This document shows, piece by piece, positions 1-9,010 of a stretch of DNA of 64,000 nt. The notes beneath the pieces are model-generated. The model had not been told where the DNA came from and ran no database searches. It saw only the letters and a program-made list of their open reading frames with translations. The stretch lies in NCBI GenBank assembly GCA_002798275.1, contig NWQR01000008.1:1-64000 (forward strand), read 5' to 3'. This DNA comes from Lysobacteraceae bacterium NML08-0793 (lineage in GTDB: Bacteria > Pseudomonadota > Gammaproteobacteria > Xanthomonadales > Xanthomonadaceae). Position numbers and translations under genes: made by a program. Each line of letters starts with the position of its first letter. Within the stretch, counting starts at the first letter, position 1.

Positions 1-134
1 CCAAAACGCTTGCGCCATGCGTATAGCGTTTGCTCGCTTATCCCATGCGCCTTCGATGCCTCAACAACCGAGCTACGCTCGGCCTCCCGAAGAATCGCAA
101 CCATCTGTGACTCACTGAAACGGCTCTTCCTCAT
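1..134 (-). CDS. IS3-family transposase OrfA, 5' part only
   Basis: The minus strand from ATG at 134 encodes MRKSRFSESQMVAILREAE and continues to a helix-turn-helix ending near LYAWRKRFG, then runs off the window at position 1. This is the N-terminal HTH_Tnp_1 domain of IS3-family OrfA, which binds the terminal repeats. About 44 codons of an expected 85-100 are present. No stop or frameshift is seen in the visible part, so the element may be intact outside the window. Confidence 0.85.
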   Translation of the reverse strand, partial: MRKSRFSESQMVAILREAERSSVVEASKAHGISEQTLYAWRKRF

Positions 135-203
135 GTCTCTTCCTCTCTTGAAGGAGGCCATCTTCTCAACTTTCAAATGGTCCGAAAATCTCGAGGCAGG
201 TCA
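1..203 (-). mobile_element. End of an IS3-family insertion sequence
   Basis: Only the orfA-proximal end of the element lies in the window; the rest is left of position 1. The outer boundary is inferred at about 203, where the minus strand reads TGACCTGCCTCGAGATTTT. This resembles the terminal inverted repeats of the IS407 subgroup of IS3 elements as I remember them. The other end cannot be seen, so the boundary and any target duplication are untested. The element sits directly downstream of hrpA. It is a different IS from the complete one at 30.5-31.7 kb, because the OrfA proteins differ. Confidence 0.7.
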
Positions 204-267
204 AGCACCACTTTTTACTTCACTAATATAGTCCAACACTAAAGATGCTTCTTGACAGCTCGTCACT

Positions 268-3200
268 CTATAAGGTTGACTGCCACGCTTGAATCCGGGC
301 GGCGAGTTTCTTGCCGGAAATACCGCCTTTGGCGCCGAGTTCTTGGGCGAAGGTGGCGATGCGCAGTTCTTCCAGTTCGCGGCGCAGGGCGTTGGCTTCC
401 GGGTCGTCTTTTGCCGCACGCTCCAGTGCATCGACAAATGGTTTGATTTCCAGCATGCGCACCTGGTCTTTGGCTGGATCGCGCAGGGCGCGTTCGGCAC
501 GCAGGGCAAGGCCACGCAGCCAGCGTGGGTATTCGGCCAGCACATCGGCGCTTTGCTCGCGCAAAAATCCGGGGAAAGTCAATGTCGCTAGATGCGCCTG
601 CATGTCATCGAGATTGCCGCGTGCCCAGCCCATCAGTTTCGATTCCAGTGCGGCGCGCACCTGGGCAATCAGTGCCAGGATGGTTTCGGCCTGTTGCAGA
701 CGGCGCATGGCTTCGGCAAAGACGTTTTTGCCAAGCTGCTGGGCGTGGGCGGCAAAACTTTCCGCATCGCGGATTTCGGCAAGACCCTCGGCGGTCAGTG
801 CATTGAAGGCGCCTTCCACCAAATCCTCGCGCAGTGGCTCGCTGTCGCGGTTGCTGGGCTTTTTGAACACATCGGCAGCATTCGCCGGTTGCTCCAGTGC
901 CGCGTACAAAAGCCCAGTCTTGGGGCTGACCGGCAGTTGTCGCCGTGCCTGTTTGAGCTTGTCAGCAAGTGCGATGCGCAACAGGCGGCGCACGCCTTCG
1001 GCATGTTGGCGCAGTGCCAAATCGCGCTGCGCATGGACATGCAGCGAAACGGTTTCGCCATCATCACGCAGGGCAGGAAAAGCTGGGATGCCAACATCGC
1101 CTTCCACCTGCACCGGCACCGGCGTTTCCGGGAAACAGGTCAAGCCGGTTTGCCGCAAATCCCGCGCTGCGCGGCTGGCAAAGGCGCGTTGCGCGCGCGC
1201 GCCGAACTTTTCCCGAAGTTCGGCCAGGTCGCGCGATACCGCCAGCACGGTTTTGCCTTTTTCATCCTGCAATTGCAGATTGACATGCAGATGTGCGGGC
1301 AGGCTTTGCATGTCGAAGTCCAGCGCGGTCAGCGCAACGCCGGTGATTTTTTGCAAAAACCGCGCCAAGGTTGCCGGTAGGCTGTCGGCTTCCGGGCCGT
1401 GGTGGCCTTGCGCAAAGGCGCGGGCAAAATCCGGCGCCGGCACAAAATTGCGGCGCAGTTGCTTGGGCAGGCTCTTGATCAACGCGCTGGCTTTTTCTTC
1501 AACAAAGCCCGGCGCCATCCAGCCGAGCGCGGCTTCGTCCACGGCGTTCAAAAGATGCAGCGGCAGCAGCAGATTCATGCCGTCATCGGCAGCACCCGGC
1601 TCGAAACGATAGCGCACCGCAAGACGCGCATCGCCCAGCGCAATATACGGCGGGAAACGCGCGGCATCGGTCTGATCGGCCACCAACAAATCATCGCGCG
1701 ACCATTCCAACGCCTTTTTCTGCGCGCCATCCAGCCCCTTGTACCAAGCATCCAGTGCTTGCACGTTGTGCACATGCGCGGGCAGCCGATCCAGATACCA
1801 GCGTGTCTGCCAGTCCTCGTCCACCACCAGCCCGACGCGGCGCTGTTTGGCTTCTTCTTCGCGGGCGTCTTCCAGCACGCGCAGATTGCGCGCCACAAAT
1901 GCGCTGCGGGTATTGATCTCACCCATCACTAGCGCATCGTGGGCGAAAATCGCGCGCGATTCTTCCGGATACAGCGTGCCGTAATGCACCGGCTTTTTCG
2001 GTGCCAATACCAGACCGAACAGGCTGATTTGTTCGCTACCAATCACCCGCCCCTGGGCGCGCGACCAGCGCGGCTCGTGATGGCGGCGCGACAAAAGATG
2101 CGGCAGCTCGGCAATCACCCAATCCGGCTCAATCGCCGCATTGGTAATCGCCCAGACTTTTTCGGTATCCAGCAGCGTGGCGCTGAGCACCCAGGCGGGT
2201 GGTTTTTTCGCCAGGCTTGAGCCGGGAAAAAGCTGGAACCGCCGCCCGCGCGGCCCCTGATACTGGCCACGCTCGGCCTGATGGCCAATTTGTGTGGGCA
2301 ACCCGGCAATCAGTGCGCGATGCAGCCGCGCATACAGCGCCACGACATTGGAATGCTCGGTAGCTGCATCGCCAGTTTTTTGCGGCCACATCTGCTCGCA
2401 TTGAAGCTTCAATTGCCGGTGCAACTCACGCCATTCGCGCAGCCGCAAGAAACCCAAAAACTTTTTCTCCGCCCATTTGCGCAACTGGCTCTGGCTCATG
2501 TCCTCATGCGCTTGGCGGAAGGCCTCCCACAGATTCCAGATACCCAGAAACTCGGACTTGTTATCGGCAAACTCGGCATGTGCCGCATCCGCAGCCGCGC
2601 GTGCATCGGCCGGACGCTCACGCGGATCCTGCACGCCAAGAAAGCTGGCAATGGCCAGCATCTGCGGCAGTACGGCGTGTTTTTTCGCGGCAATCAGCAT
2701 TCGCGCCAGTTTCACGTCCACCGGCAGACGCGCCATTTCCCGGCCAATCGCCGTCAATCGACGCTCGCCATCAATCGCGCCGAGCTCCAGCAATTGCTGC
2801 CAGCCATCGGCAATCGCGCGGCTGTCGGGTGGCTCGATAAACGGAAACTTTTCAATCTGCCCAAGGCCGATGGAGAGCATGCGCAAAATCACCCCGGCAA
2901 GCGCCGAACGGCGGATTTCCGGATCGGTGAACGCATGGCGGGCGGCAAAATCCGCCTCGGAATACAGCCGGATGCAGACCCCGTCGGCAACCCGCCCGCA
3001 ACGCCCGGCACGCTGGTTGGCGCTGGCCTGGCTGACCGCCTCGATATGCAGGCGGTCGATTTTCTGGCGCGGGCTATAGCGTTTGACCCGGGCAAACCCC
3101 GGATCCACCACATAGCGGATGCGCGGCACGGTGAGCGAGGTTTCCGCCACATTGGTCGCCAGCACGATGCGGCGTTTGACATCGGGACGAAATACCCGGT

Positions 3201-4197
3201 CTTGGTCGCGCGCCGAAAGCCGGGCATACAGTGGTATGACCTCGGTGGCGCGGTATTTGCGTTTTTCCAGCGCCTGATGCGCATCGCGGATTTCACGCTC
3301 GCCGGGTAGAAAAATCAGCGTATCGCCCAGCGGGTTTTCGCGGGTGATTTCATCGCAGGCGGCCAAAATGCCATCGAGCACGCTCATCGCCTCACCGTCC
3401 TCGGTTTCGGCCAGCGGGCGGTAACGCACCTCTACCGGATAGGTGCGGCCTTCCACCGTTACCACCGGCGCGCCGCCAAAGTGCTCGGCAAACCGTGCGG
3501 TGTCGATGGTGGCGGAGGTGATGATGAGCTTCAGGTCGGGACGCTTGCCAAGCAGTTCTTTCAAATAGCCCAGCAAAAAGTCGATATTGAGGCTGCGCTC
3601 GTGCGCCTCGTCGATGATCAGCGTGTCATAGCGCGAGAGCCAGCGATCGCTCTGGATTTCTGCCAGCAAAATGCCGTCGGTCATGAACTTGATCGCAGTG
3701 CGTTCACCGACTTGCTCGTTGAAACGCACCTGAAAGCCGACCGCATCGCCCAGCGGCACTTGCAATTCTTCGGCCACCCGCCGCGCCACCGAGCGCGCGG
3801 CAATCCGCCGCGGCTGGGTGCAGCCAATCATCCCGGCCTCGCCCCGCCCCGCCATCAGGCACAGCTTGGGCAATTGCGTGGTCTTGCCGCTGCCGGTTTC
3901 CCCGGCAATCACCACCACCTGATGCTGGCGAATCAACGCGATGATTTCATCGGTTTTTTCCGCCAGCGGCAAATCCGGGTTGATGCTGGCCATGGGCAAC
4001 TGCGCAGCGCGCGTCTGCCGCGCACGGACGGAGGCTTGCAGTTTTTCGATAAAGGCATCGCGCAGCGCCGTGTCTTTGGGCTGCGCTTTCCATTTCTTCA
4101 AAAGCCCAAGCAGGCGGCCACGGTCGCGGCTCAACCCGCCGTCAATGGCAGCGCGTGCCTTGTGCAAATCAAGAGTTTCGGGCAACGACACCGGCAT
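268..4197 (-). CDS. hrpA: ATP-dependent RNA helicase HrpA
   Basis: A DEAH-box RNA helicase of about 1309 residues, the normal HrpA length (about 1300). Counting from a possible TTG one codon upstream, the Walker A motif GETGSGKTTQ is near residues 100-109, the DEAH box is at 197-200, SAT is at 229-231, and the QRAGRCGR motif VI lies near 395. The C-terminal DUF3418 region ends around the conserved ELRIATFAQELG block. HrpA family members act on mRNA and rescue stalled ribosomes. The chosen start is ATG at 4197. It lies 15 bp downstream of pyrB in the same direction, so co-transcription is likely. A second, foreign-looking hrpA 3' end occurs at 28.2 kb. Confidence 0.96.
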   Translation of the reverse strand: MPVSLPETLDLHKARAAIDGGLSRDRGRLLGLLKKWKAQPKDTALRDAFIEKLQASVRARQTRAAQLPMASINPDLPLAEKTDEIIALIRQHQVVVIAGETGSGKTTQLPKLCLMAGRGEAGMIGCTQPRRIAARSVARRVAEELQVPLGDAVGFQVRFNEQVGERTAIKFMTDGILLAEIQSDRWLSRYDTLIIDEAHERSLNIDFLLGYLKELLGKRPDLKLIITSATIDTARFAEHFGGAPVVTVEGRTYPVEVRYRPLAETEDGEAMSVLDGILAACDEITRENPLGDTLIFLPGEREIRDAHQALEKRKYRATEVIPLYARLSARDQDRVFRPDVKRRIVLATNVAETSLTVPRIRYVVDPGFARVKRYSPRQKIDRLHIEAVSQASANQRAGRCGRVADGVCIRLYSEADFAARHAFTDPEIRRSALAGVILRMLSIGLGQIEKFPFIEPPDSRAIADGWQQLLELGAIDGERRLTAIGREMARLPVDVKLARMLIAAKKHAVLPQMLAIASFLGVQDPRERPADARAAADAAHAEFADNKSEFLGIWNLWEAFRQAHEDMSQSQLRKWAEKKFLGFLRLREWRELHRQLKLQCEQMWPQKTGDAATEHSNVVALYARLHRALIAGLPTQIGHQAERGQYQGPRGRRFQLFPGSSLAKKPPAWVLSATLLDTEKVWAITNAAIEPDWVIAELPHLLSRRHHEPRWSRAQGRVIGSEQISLFGLVLAPKKPVHYGTLYPEESRAIFAHDALVMGEINTRSAFVARNLRVLEDAREEEAKQRRVGLVVDEDWQTRWYLDRLPAHVHNVQALDAWYKGLDGAQKKALEWSRDDLLVADQTDAARFPPYIALGDARLAVRYRFEPGAADDGMNLLLPLHLLNAVDEAALGWMAPGFVEEKASALIKSLPKQLRRNFVPAPDFARAFAQGHHGPEADSLPATLARFLQKITGVALTALDFDMQSLPAHLHVNLQLQDEKGKTVLAVSRDLAELREKFGARAQRAFASRAARDLRQTGLTCFPETPVPVQVEGDVGIPAFPALRDDGETVSLHVHAQRDLALRQHAEGVRRLLRIALADKLKQARRQLPVSPKTGLLYAALEQPANAADVFKKPSNRDSEPLREDLVEGAFNALTAEGLAEIRDAESFAAHAQQLGKNVFAEAMRRLQQAETILALIAQVRAALESKLMGWARGNLDDMQAHLATLTFPGFLREQSADVLAEYPRWLRGLALRAERALRDPAKDQVRMLEIKPFVDALERAAKDDPEANALRRELEELRIATFAQELGAKGGISGKKLAARIQAWQSTL

Positions 4198-4212
4198 CAA
4201 TCCAGCAAGACC

Positions 4213-5118
4213 TCAGCAAAAAGCGCGCTCCAGCACCGCCATCCGCACCAGCACGCCGTTTTCCACCTGACGCAGAATGCGCGACTGCGCCCCATCGGCA
4301 ACCTCGTCGCTGATTTCCACACCGCGGTTGAGCGGCCCTGGGTGCATCACGATGGCATCAGCGGCCGCCCGCGCCATGCGCGCTGCATTGATGCCGTAGT
4401 CGCGGTGATAGCCATCGAGCGATTCGACCAGCCCATCTTCCATGCGCTCGCGTTGCAGACGCAGCGTCATCACCACGTCCGCCGCATGCAGCGCCTCATC
4501 TAGGTCATGCGTCACGTGGCAACCGGCCAGCGTTTCGTCATCAGGCAGCAAATTGGCCGGCCCGCAGACGCGAATGTCCTGCACCCCGAGGGTGCGCAGG
4601 GCAGCCAGGTCGCTGCGCGCCACGCGCGAATGCAGGATGTCGCCGACGATGGCCACTTTCAGTGCGGAAAAATCCCGTCCCTTGGCCTCCCGGATGGTGA
4701 GCATGTCAAGCAGCGCCTGGGTCGGATGCTGACTCCGGCCATCTCCGGCATTGATGAGCGCGGTGCCGGGCGTAACCGACTGCGCAAGCCGAGCCACAAG
4801 CCCGTCCTCACGAGCACGGATGATGAAGGCCGAAACCCCCATCGCCTCAATGTTTTTCAGCGTATCAAGCGCGGTTTCGCCCTTGCTGGTCGAAGAAGTC
4901 GCCACCTCGAAATTCAGAATATCCGCGCCCAGCCGCTGGGCAGCACGATGGAAGCTGAGCCGGGTGCGCGTGGACGGCTCGAAAAACAGGGTGCACACCG
5001 CATGGCCTGCCAAATGGCTACGGCAATCACCGGCGCTGCGCAGCGCTTGGGCGCGGTCGAGAAGGGCAGTCAGCTCGTCGAAGTTGAGCGCCTGCATGGA
5101 CAGCAAATGTTGCGGCAT
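4213..5118 (-). CDS. pyrB: Aspartate carbamoyltransferase catalytic subunit
   Basis: PyrB joins carbamoyl phosphate and aspartate to form carbamoyl aspartate, the committed step of pyrimidine synthesis in the cytoplasm. The 301 residues match the family length. The carbamoyl-phosphate loop STRTR is at 49-53, HPTQ at 131-134, and the aspartate-binding segment HPGPLNRGVE lies near residue 260. No pyrI regulatory-chain gene is adjacent, and neither is an inactive dihydroorotase-like partner. The gene lies 4 bp downstream of ruvX and 15 bp upstream of hrpA in a minus-strand run, so an operon yqgE-ruvX-pyrB-hrpA is likely. Confidence 0.97.
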   Translation of the reverse strand: MPQHLLSMQALNFDELTALLDRAQALRSAGDCRSHLAGHAVCTLFFEPSTRTRLSFHRAAQRLGADILNFEVATSSTSKGETALDTLKNIEAMGVSAFIIRAREDGLVARLAQSVTPGTALINAGDGRSQHPTQALLDMLTIREAKGRDFSALKVAIVGDILHSRVARSDLAALRTLGVQDIRVCGPANLLPDDETLAGCHVTHDLDEALHAADVVMTLRLQRERMEDGLVESLDGYHRDYGINAARMARAAADAIVMHPGPLNRGVEISDEVADGAQSRILRQVENGVLVRMAVLERAFC

Positions 5119-5122
5119 GGCG

Positions 5123-5596
5123 TTAGTTTTCCTTGTCTTGAATCACTTGCGTGATCGGCACGGCGCTGTCGGGCGCGGCGATCCAGCGTTCGATGATGAC
5201 TGCGGCAGCGACTGCATCGAGCGCAGCGGCATCACGCCTGCGTCGCTGGCCTTCGGCACGGGCAAGCGCAAAGCGCTGCGCGGCCTCGATGCTGCTGCGA
5301 CGCTCGTCGATCATCAGCACCGGCAGGCCAAAACGCTGCTGCAACTGCCGTGCAAAGCGTTGCGCACGCTGCCGTGCAGGCTGGTCGCTGCCGTCCAGTG
5401 TCAACGGGTCGCCGACGATGAACCCGCTAGGCAGCCAATCACGGCGCAGCTTCTCGATGAGCGGCCAATCGGGTTTTTCATCGCGCACCTCCACCACGGC
5501 GATGCCGCGGGCACCCGCGCCGATGGCGCTACCCACCGCCACACCGATGCGACGGGCACCGACATCAAAACCCAGCACGGCGCCATCAAGCCTCAT
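5123..5596 (-). CDS. ruvX: RuvX/YqgF, putative pre-16S rRNA nuclease
   Basis: A 157-residue protein with an RNase H-like fold. The first strand and catalytic aspartate are in LGFDVGARRIGVAVG near residues 8-22, and the later conserved block LPVLMIDERRSS is present. The YqgF family is implicated in 16S rRNA 5' end maturation and was earlier proposed as a Holliday junction resolvase. The start ATG overlaps the yqgE stop in an ATGA junction, which indicates translational coupling. The yqgE-yqgF pairing is widely conserved in gammaproteobacteria. Confidence 0.93.
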   Translation of the reverse strand: MRLDGAVLGFDVGARRIGVAVGSAIGAGARGIAVVEVRDEKPDWPLIEKLRRDWLPSGFIVGDPLTLDGSDQPARQRAQRFARQLQQRFGLPVLMIDERRSSIEAAQRFALARAEGQRRRRDAAALDAVAAAVIIERWIAAPDSAVPITQVIQDKEN

Positions 5597-6159
5597 GCGT
5601 GGCCGCTGTAATGGGTCATGTTCATCAGATTCACCCCGACCAGCCCTGCCGCGGCCTGCCAGCGCTGCTCCAGCGGCAGGTGAAACAGCAGATCCTCATC
5701 CAGTGGGGCGATAATCCAGCTGTTTTCGGTTACTTCCTGCTCCAGTTGTCCAGCCGACCAGCCCGCGCAGCCCAATGCCACCAGCGCGCGCGTCGGGCCT
5801 TCGCCCCGCGCCATGGCTTCGAGCACATCGCGTGAAGTGGTCAGCGCAAGACCGCCCGGCAGACGCACGCTGGAATCCCATTGCCTGTCCCCGTCATGCA
5901 GCACGAAGCCACGCTCGGCATGCACCGGACCACCCGCCAGCACCGGCTGCGCCAACAGTTCCGCCGAGCCGCCTTCGATATGGATTTGTGCAAACAGCTC
6001 GCCCACGCTGTATTCCGAGGCACGATTGACCACGATCCCCATCGCGCCATGTTCGTCATGCTGGCAAATCAGGGTAACGGTTCGGGAGAAGTTGGGATCG
6101 TCCAGCGTTGGCAAAGCTACCAATAGCTGCCTAGACAAAGATGAGGCGAGATCTGACAT
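5593..6159 (-). CDS. YqgE/AlgH family protein
   Basis: A UPF0301 protein of 188 residues from the ATG at 6159 (MSDLASSLSRQLLVALP). The reading frame stays open upstream to 6351, but that stretch lacks family features, and 188 residues is the usual length. Diagnostic blocks are FSRTVTLICQHDEHGAMGIVVNR and the later FVLHDG and GCAGWSAGQLEQE. The biochemical role is unknown; the name AlgH comes from an effect on alginate regulation in Pseudomonas. It overlaps ruvX by 4 bp. Confidence 0.93.
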   Translation of the reverse strand: MSDLASSLSRQLLVALPTLDDPNFSRTVTLICQHDEHGAMGIVVNRASEYSVGELFAQIHIEGGSAELLAQPVLAGGPVHAERGFVLHDGDRQWDSSVRLPGGLALTTSRDVLEAMARGEGPTRALVALGCAGWSAGQLEQEVTENSWIIAPLDEDLLFHLPLEQRWQAAAGLVGVNLMNMTHYSGHA

Positions 6160-6269
6160 GTGCAGATTGTAGCCTGTGCGGCCTGCCTGCATTGCCCGCG
6201 CGAAACGACAACAAGCGGCATGCTGGCGCAGCGTCTGTCCCGCGCCAAGAAGGCACTCATGCAGTGCGC

Positions 6270-6593
6270 TCACAGCTGCCGCACTTCTCCATCGCGCACT
6301 TCCACCGGCACCGCCACCAAATGCTGGCCGCGACAGGGGCCGGCCACGCATTCGCCGCCCTGCAATTCAAAGCTGGCGCCATGCGCCGCGCACATCAAAT
6401 GCCCGTCGCGGGTCTTGACGAAATGTCCCGGTGCCGCCTCCAGCGGCCTGCCCGCATGCGGACAGATATTCAGCCAAGCGCGTGCCGTATCGCCGTCGCG
6501 GTGGACAATCACCGATTCGGACGCCCCGCCCACCTGCCACTGCACTTCAGCAAAACCACCATCTTCAATCTGTTCCAGCCGAAAAACCGTCAT
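6270..6593 (-). CDS. Rieske (2Fe-2S) domain ferredoxin-like protein
   Basis: A single-domain soluble Rieske protein of 107 residues. The cluster ligands are visible as C44-P-H46 and C68-A-A-H71, in the contexts NICPHAGRPL and CAAHGASF. The start at 6593 is supported by GAGGAGG about 10 bases upstream on the minus strand; a longer frame to 6611 would place that site inside the gene. Such stand-alone Rieske proteins pass electrons to oxygenases or other redox partners, but no partner gene is adjacent. There is no signal peptide, so the location is cytoplasmic. Confidence 0.88.
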   Translation of the reverse strand: MTVFRLEQIEDGGFAEVQWQVGGASESVIVHRDGDTARAWLNICPHAGRPLEAAPGHFVKTRDGHLMCAAHGASFELQGGECVAGPCRGQHLVAVPVEVRDGEVRQL

Positions 6594-6675
6594 CTTTAAC
6601 AACCTCCTCACACTTTTTTCCCCCGGAAAGCCAGATACTGATGCGCAGATTCCCGCTGACCTGATGGAGGCAACG

Positions 6676-6960
6676 ATGTTCGCACATTGGTGGCATCACC
6701 CGCAGATTTCACGTCTGCAAGCACGCTTCAGCGCCCGCCCGCGAAATCCGCTGCTGCGCATTACCACAGCCTTGCTGGGCGCTGCACTCCTAGCCGTGCT
6801 GCTGGTAGCGGGGGTTTTCATTGGCAGCGCCATGTTGATTGCCACGGCGCTGCTGCGGCTTGTCCGCCGTCGTCCAGCGCAGAGCCACGATGGCCATGTA
6901 ATCGAGGGGCAATTCCGCAAACCGCCTGCGGATGCACACGCCCTGCCGCGCCCGCACTGA
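6676..6960 (+). CDS. Small membrane protein, unknown
   Basis: A 94-residue protein starting at ATG 6676, chosen because GGAGG lies 5 bases upstream. An in-frame ATG at 6664 lies before that site. The N-terminus is basic (HPQISRLQARFSARPR). One long or two close hydrophobic segments follow at about residues 30-60 (LLGAALLAVLLVAGVFIGSA...), then a short charged tail. The family was not recognised. It ends 10 bp before the FAH-family gene and may be co-transcribed with it. Confidence 0.65.
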   Translation: MFAHWWHHPQISRLQARFSARPRNPLLRITTALLGAALLAVLLVAGVFIGSAMLIATALLRLVRRRPAQSHDGHVIEGQFRKPPADAHALPRPH

Positions 6961-6970
6961 AGCCAAAACC

Positions 6971-7687
6971 ATGATCGACCTGTTCCCCGCCGCGCCAGCG
7001 GTGCGCATTCCGCTTGCCGATGGCAGCGGCCAGTTTCCGGTGCGCCGGGTGTATTGCGTGGGACGCAATTTTGCCGAGCATGCCCGCGAGATGGGTGCAG
7101 CCGTGCCGGCCAGCGCATCCGGCCAGCCGGTGTTTTTCATGAAGCCCGGCGATGCCGTCACCTGCAACGGCATCGTGCCCTATCCGCCAGGCACCCAGCA
7201 GCTACATCACGAAGTTGAACTGGTCGTGGCGCTTGGCCAAGACGCGGCGCCCGGCGTGCTTACACGGGAAGCGGCCAGCGCCCTGATTTTTGGTTTTGCC
7301 GTGGGACTGGATTTGACCCGGCGCGATTTGCAGGCCGCCGCCAAAGCCCAGGGGCTGCCTTGGGATACCGGCAAAAGTTTCGACCATTGCGCGCCGGTTG
7401 GTGCGATGCGCCGCAAGGCAGAACTGCCCGCACTCGATACGCTGGAAATCTCCCTGCAAGTGAATGCCGAAACGCGTCAGCATGGGCGCTTGGCCGATCT
7501 CATCTGGGATGTACCGGATATTCTCGTCGCACTTTCCCGGCTGTACGCACTGAAAACCGGCGACCTGATTTTCATGGGCACTCCGGCGGGCGTGGCTGCA
7601 CTGCACCCCGGCGACCACTGGCAGGCATCTGTCCACGATGCCGCTGGACAAATCTGGCTGCATGGCCAAGGAGATATTCGTCCATAA
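6971..7687 (+). CDS. Fumarylacetoacetate hydrolase-family protein
   Basis: A 238-residue FAH-fold protein resembling YcgM/FAHD1-type acylpyruvate hydrolases. Visible family blocks are VYCVGRNFAEHAREMG near residue 24, FFMKPGDAV, the metal-binding acidic pair in HHEVELVVALG, and GLDLTRRDLQ. The C-terminal FMGTPAGVAALHPGD block is also typical. These enzymes cleave C-C bonds in acylpyruvates or decarboxylate oxaloacetate with Mg or Mn; the substrate cannot be read from sequence. The start is ATG 6971 (MIDLFPAAP), after the stop of the small membrane protein gene. Confidence 0.88.
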   Translation: MIDLFPAAPAVRIPLADGSGQFPVRRVYCVGRNFAEHAREMGAAVPASASGQPVFFMKPGDAVTCNGIVPYPPGTQQLHHEVELVVALGQDAAPGVLTREAASALIFGFAVGLDLTRRDLQAAAKAQGLPWDTGKSFDHCAPVGAMRRKAELPALDTLEISLQVNAETRQHGRLADLIWDVPDILVALSRLYALKTGDLIFMGTPAGVAALHPGDHWQASVHDAAGQIWLHGQGDIRP

Positions 7688-7760
7688 AGGCATCCAACCC
7701 CTTTGGAGATTTTCCCCAAGGATGGCGCAGAAAAAGCAAGACGGGCATCGTTTTGCTGCC

Positions 7761-7766
7761 TATAAT
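7761..7766 (+). promoter_or_regulatory. Possible -10 box for mscL
   Basis: A perfect TATAAT lies 53 bp upstream of the mscL start. I see no convincing -35 hexamer at 16-18 bp spacing, so this is a weak promoter call based on the -10 match and position. Confidence 0.35.
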
Positions 7767-7818
7767 CGCGCACCCACGCGAGAGCGTGACGTAAATCACA
7801 CAACAAAGGATATCCCCC

Positions 7819-8235
7819 ATGAGCATGATGAGTGAGTTCAAAGAGTTTGCAATGCGCGGCAATGTCGTCGATCTGGCGGTCGGTGTCGTCATTGGCGCTT
7901 CCTTCGGCAAGATCGTGACCGCCCTGGTCGATAACGTCATCATGCCGCCGATTGGCCTTTTGATTGGCGGCGTGGATTTTTCCGAGCTGTCCATCACCCT
8001 GAAAGAAGCCACGGTGGATGCCGCCGGCGAAGCCGTCCCCGCCGTGGAGCTGGCCTATGGCCTGTTCATCAATGCCGTCATCCAGTTCATCATCGTCGCT
8101 TTTGCCATCTTCATGGTGGTCAAGGCGATCAACCGCCTGAAGAAGCCGGAACCGGAAGCCGAAGCCGCCCCGGCAGAGCCGTCCGAAGACGTATTGCTGC
8201 TGCGTGAAATCCGTGACGAATTGAAGCGCAAGTAA
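7819..8235 (+). CDS. mscL: Large-conductance mechanosensitive channel
   Basis: MscL is a homopentameric inner-membrane channel that opens under membrane tension and releases osmolytes during hypo-osmotic shock. The 138 residues match the family. The N-terminal amphipathic helix [19 protein letters not shown] is followed by TM1 ([16 protein letters not shown], with the pore-lining glycines), a periplasmic loop, TM2 (around [17 protein letters not shown]), and the cytoplasmic helix ending [18 protein letters not shown] precedes the ATG. A strong terminator follows 20 bp after the stop, so the gene is probably monocistronic. Confidence 0.97.
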   Translation: MSMMSEFKEFAMRGNVVDLAVGVVIGASFGKIVTALVDNVIMPPIGLLIGGVDFSELSITLKEATVDAAGEAVPAVELAYGLFINAVIQFIIVAFAIFMVVKAINRLKKPEPEAEAAPAEPSEDVLLLREIRDELKRK

Positions 8236-8255
8236 TCCCGCACGCCTAAATACCC

Positions 8256-8294
8256 AAACGGCGCGATGGCTTCATCGCGCCGTTTGCTTTTTCA
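8256..8294 (+). terminator. Rho-independent terminator after mscL
   Basis: A 12-bp perfect stem (AAACGGCGCGAT / ATCGCGCCGTTT) with a 6-base loop is followed by GCTTTTTC. It lies between the convergent mscL and pigment operons and could also serve the minus-strand operon ending at 8345. Confidence 0.85.
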
Positions 8295-8344
8295 TTGCAG
8301 CAAATCAAAAAAATGCCAAGCGCTTGCCGCAGGCATCACAGACA

Positions 8345-9010
8345 TCACCCACCGTTATGGCACAGGGTCTTGATTTGCTCCTCGTCCGCGCTGGCAGGCA
8401 GGGCACGGGCGGCACTGGCCAGCAGTGTGCGCTGGATTTCCCCACTCGCCACGGCGCGGGTTTCGATGCAACGCAGCTCCATGCCGCGACCATGCAGGGT
8501 GATGTCCTGCAAATGCTGTTTCATCGCCGCGTCATTCGGCGTCATGCGCAGCTGCCAGCCTTCGCGGCTGCCACGGCTTTCCAGCGCAAAACTGCGTTTG
8601 ATGGTCGCCGCATCACCGGCCAGCAGCGCGCCAAAACTGGCCTGAATCCCAGCCAGTTGCGGCACACGCGCAAGCGGTACTTGGCGGGTCTGGCCATGGC
8701 CGCGCGCAATGCTCACCTGCCCTTGGCCGATGGTGGTGGTCTCCACATATGGGGCACGCACTTCGCGCACCAAGGTGTTTTCATCCGGGCGGCGATATTG
8801 CCCGGAAATGCGCAGCGGCTTTTTCAAAAGCCGAGAGGAGCGCAGCTCGACGAAATCGGTCTGCATCGGTGCAGGACGCGCAAGTCCTGCCAAAATCCAG
8901 TCACTATCAATATGACTGCTGCTCGCCGCCGCCATCGGCAGCGGCACGACGGCGCAAAGTGCGGCGCTGCAAAGCAGCCTCATCCAGCGATGCGGTTGAG
9001 TCAGCATCAT
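8345..9010 (-). CDS. LolA-related outer-membrane carrier-like protein of the pigment locus
   Basis: A periplasmic protein of about 221 residues from ATG 9010, with a signal peptide (MRLLCSAALCAVVPLPMAAASS). The body resembles the LolA-like proteins encoded in aryl-polyene/xanthomonadin clusters, which are thought to shuttle the lipid-linked polyene to the outer membrane. Visible traits are ALLAGD and FALESRG, with a C-terminal half rich in short beta-strand patterns. The start is uncertain: ATG pairs at 9010/9007 and one at 8983 are possible. The 5' end overlaps the upstream acyltransferase by about 100 bp. It is the last gene of the minus-strand pigment operon. Confidence 0.7.
   Translation of the reverse strand: MMLTQPHRWMRLLCSAALCAVVPLPMAAASSSHIDSDWILAGLARPAPMQTDFVELRSSRLLKKPLRISGQYRRPDENTLVREVRAPYVETTTIGQGQVSIARGHGQTRQVPLARVPQLAGIQASFGALLAGDAATIKRSFALESRGSREGWQLRMTPNDAAMKQHLQDITLHGRGMELRCIETRAVASGEIQRTLLASAARALPASADEEQIKTLCHNGG

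Noticed and set aside
311-1612. 433-codon plus-strand frame opposite hrpA
   Set aside because: It is a Ser/Arg/Ala-rich shadow of the HrpA C-terminal region without any domain.
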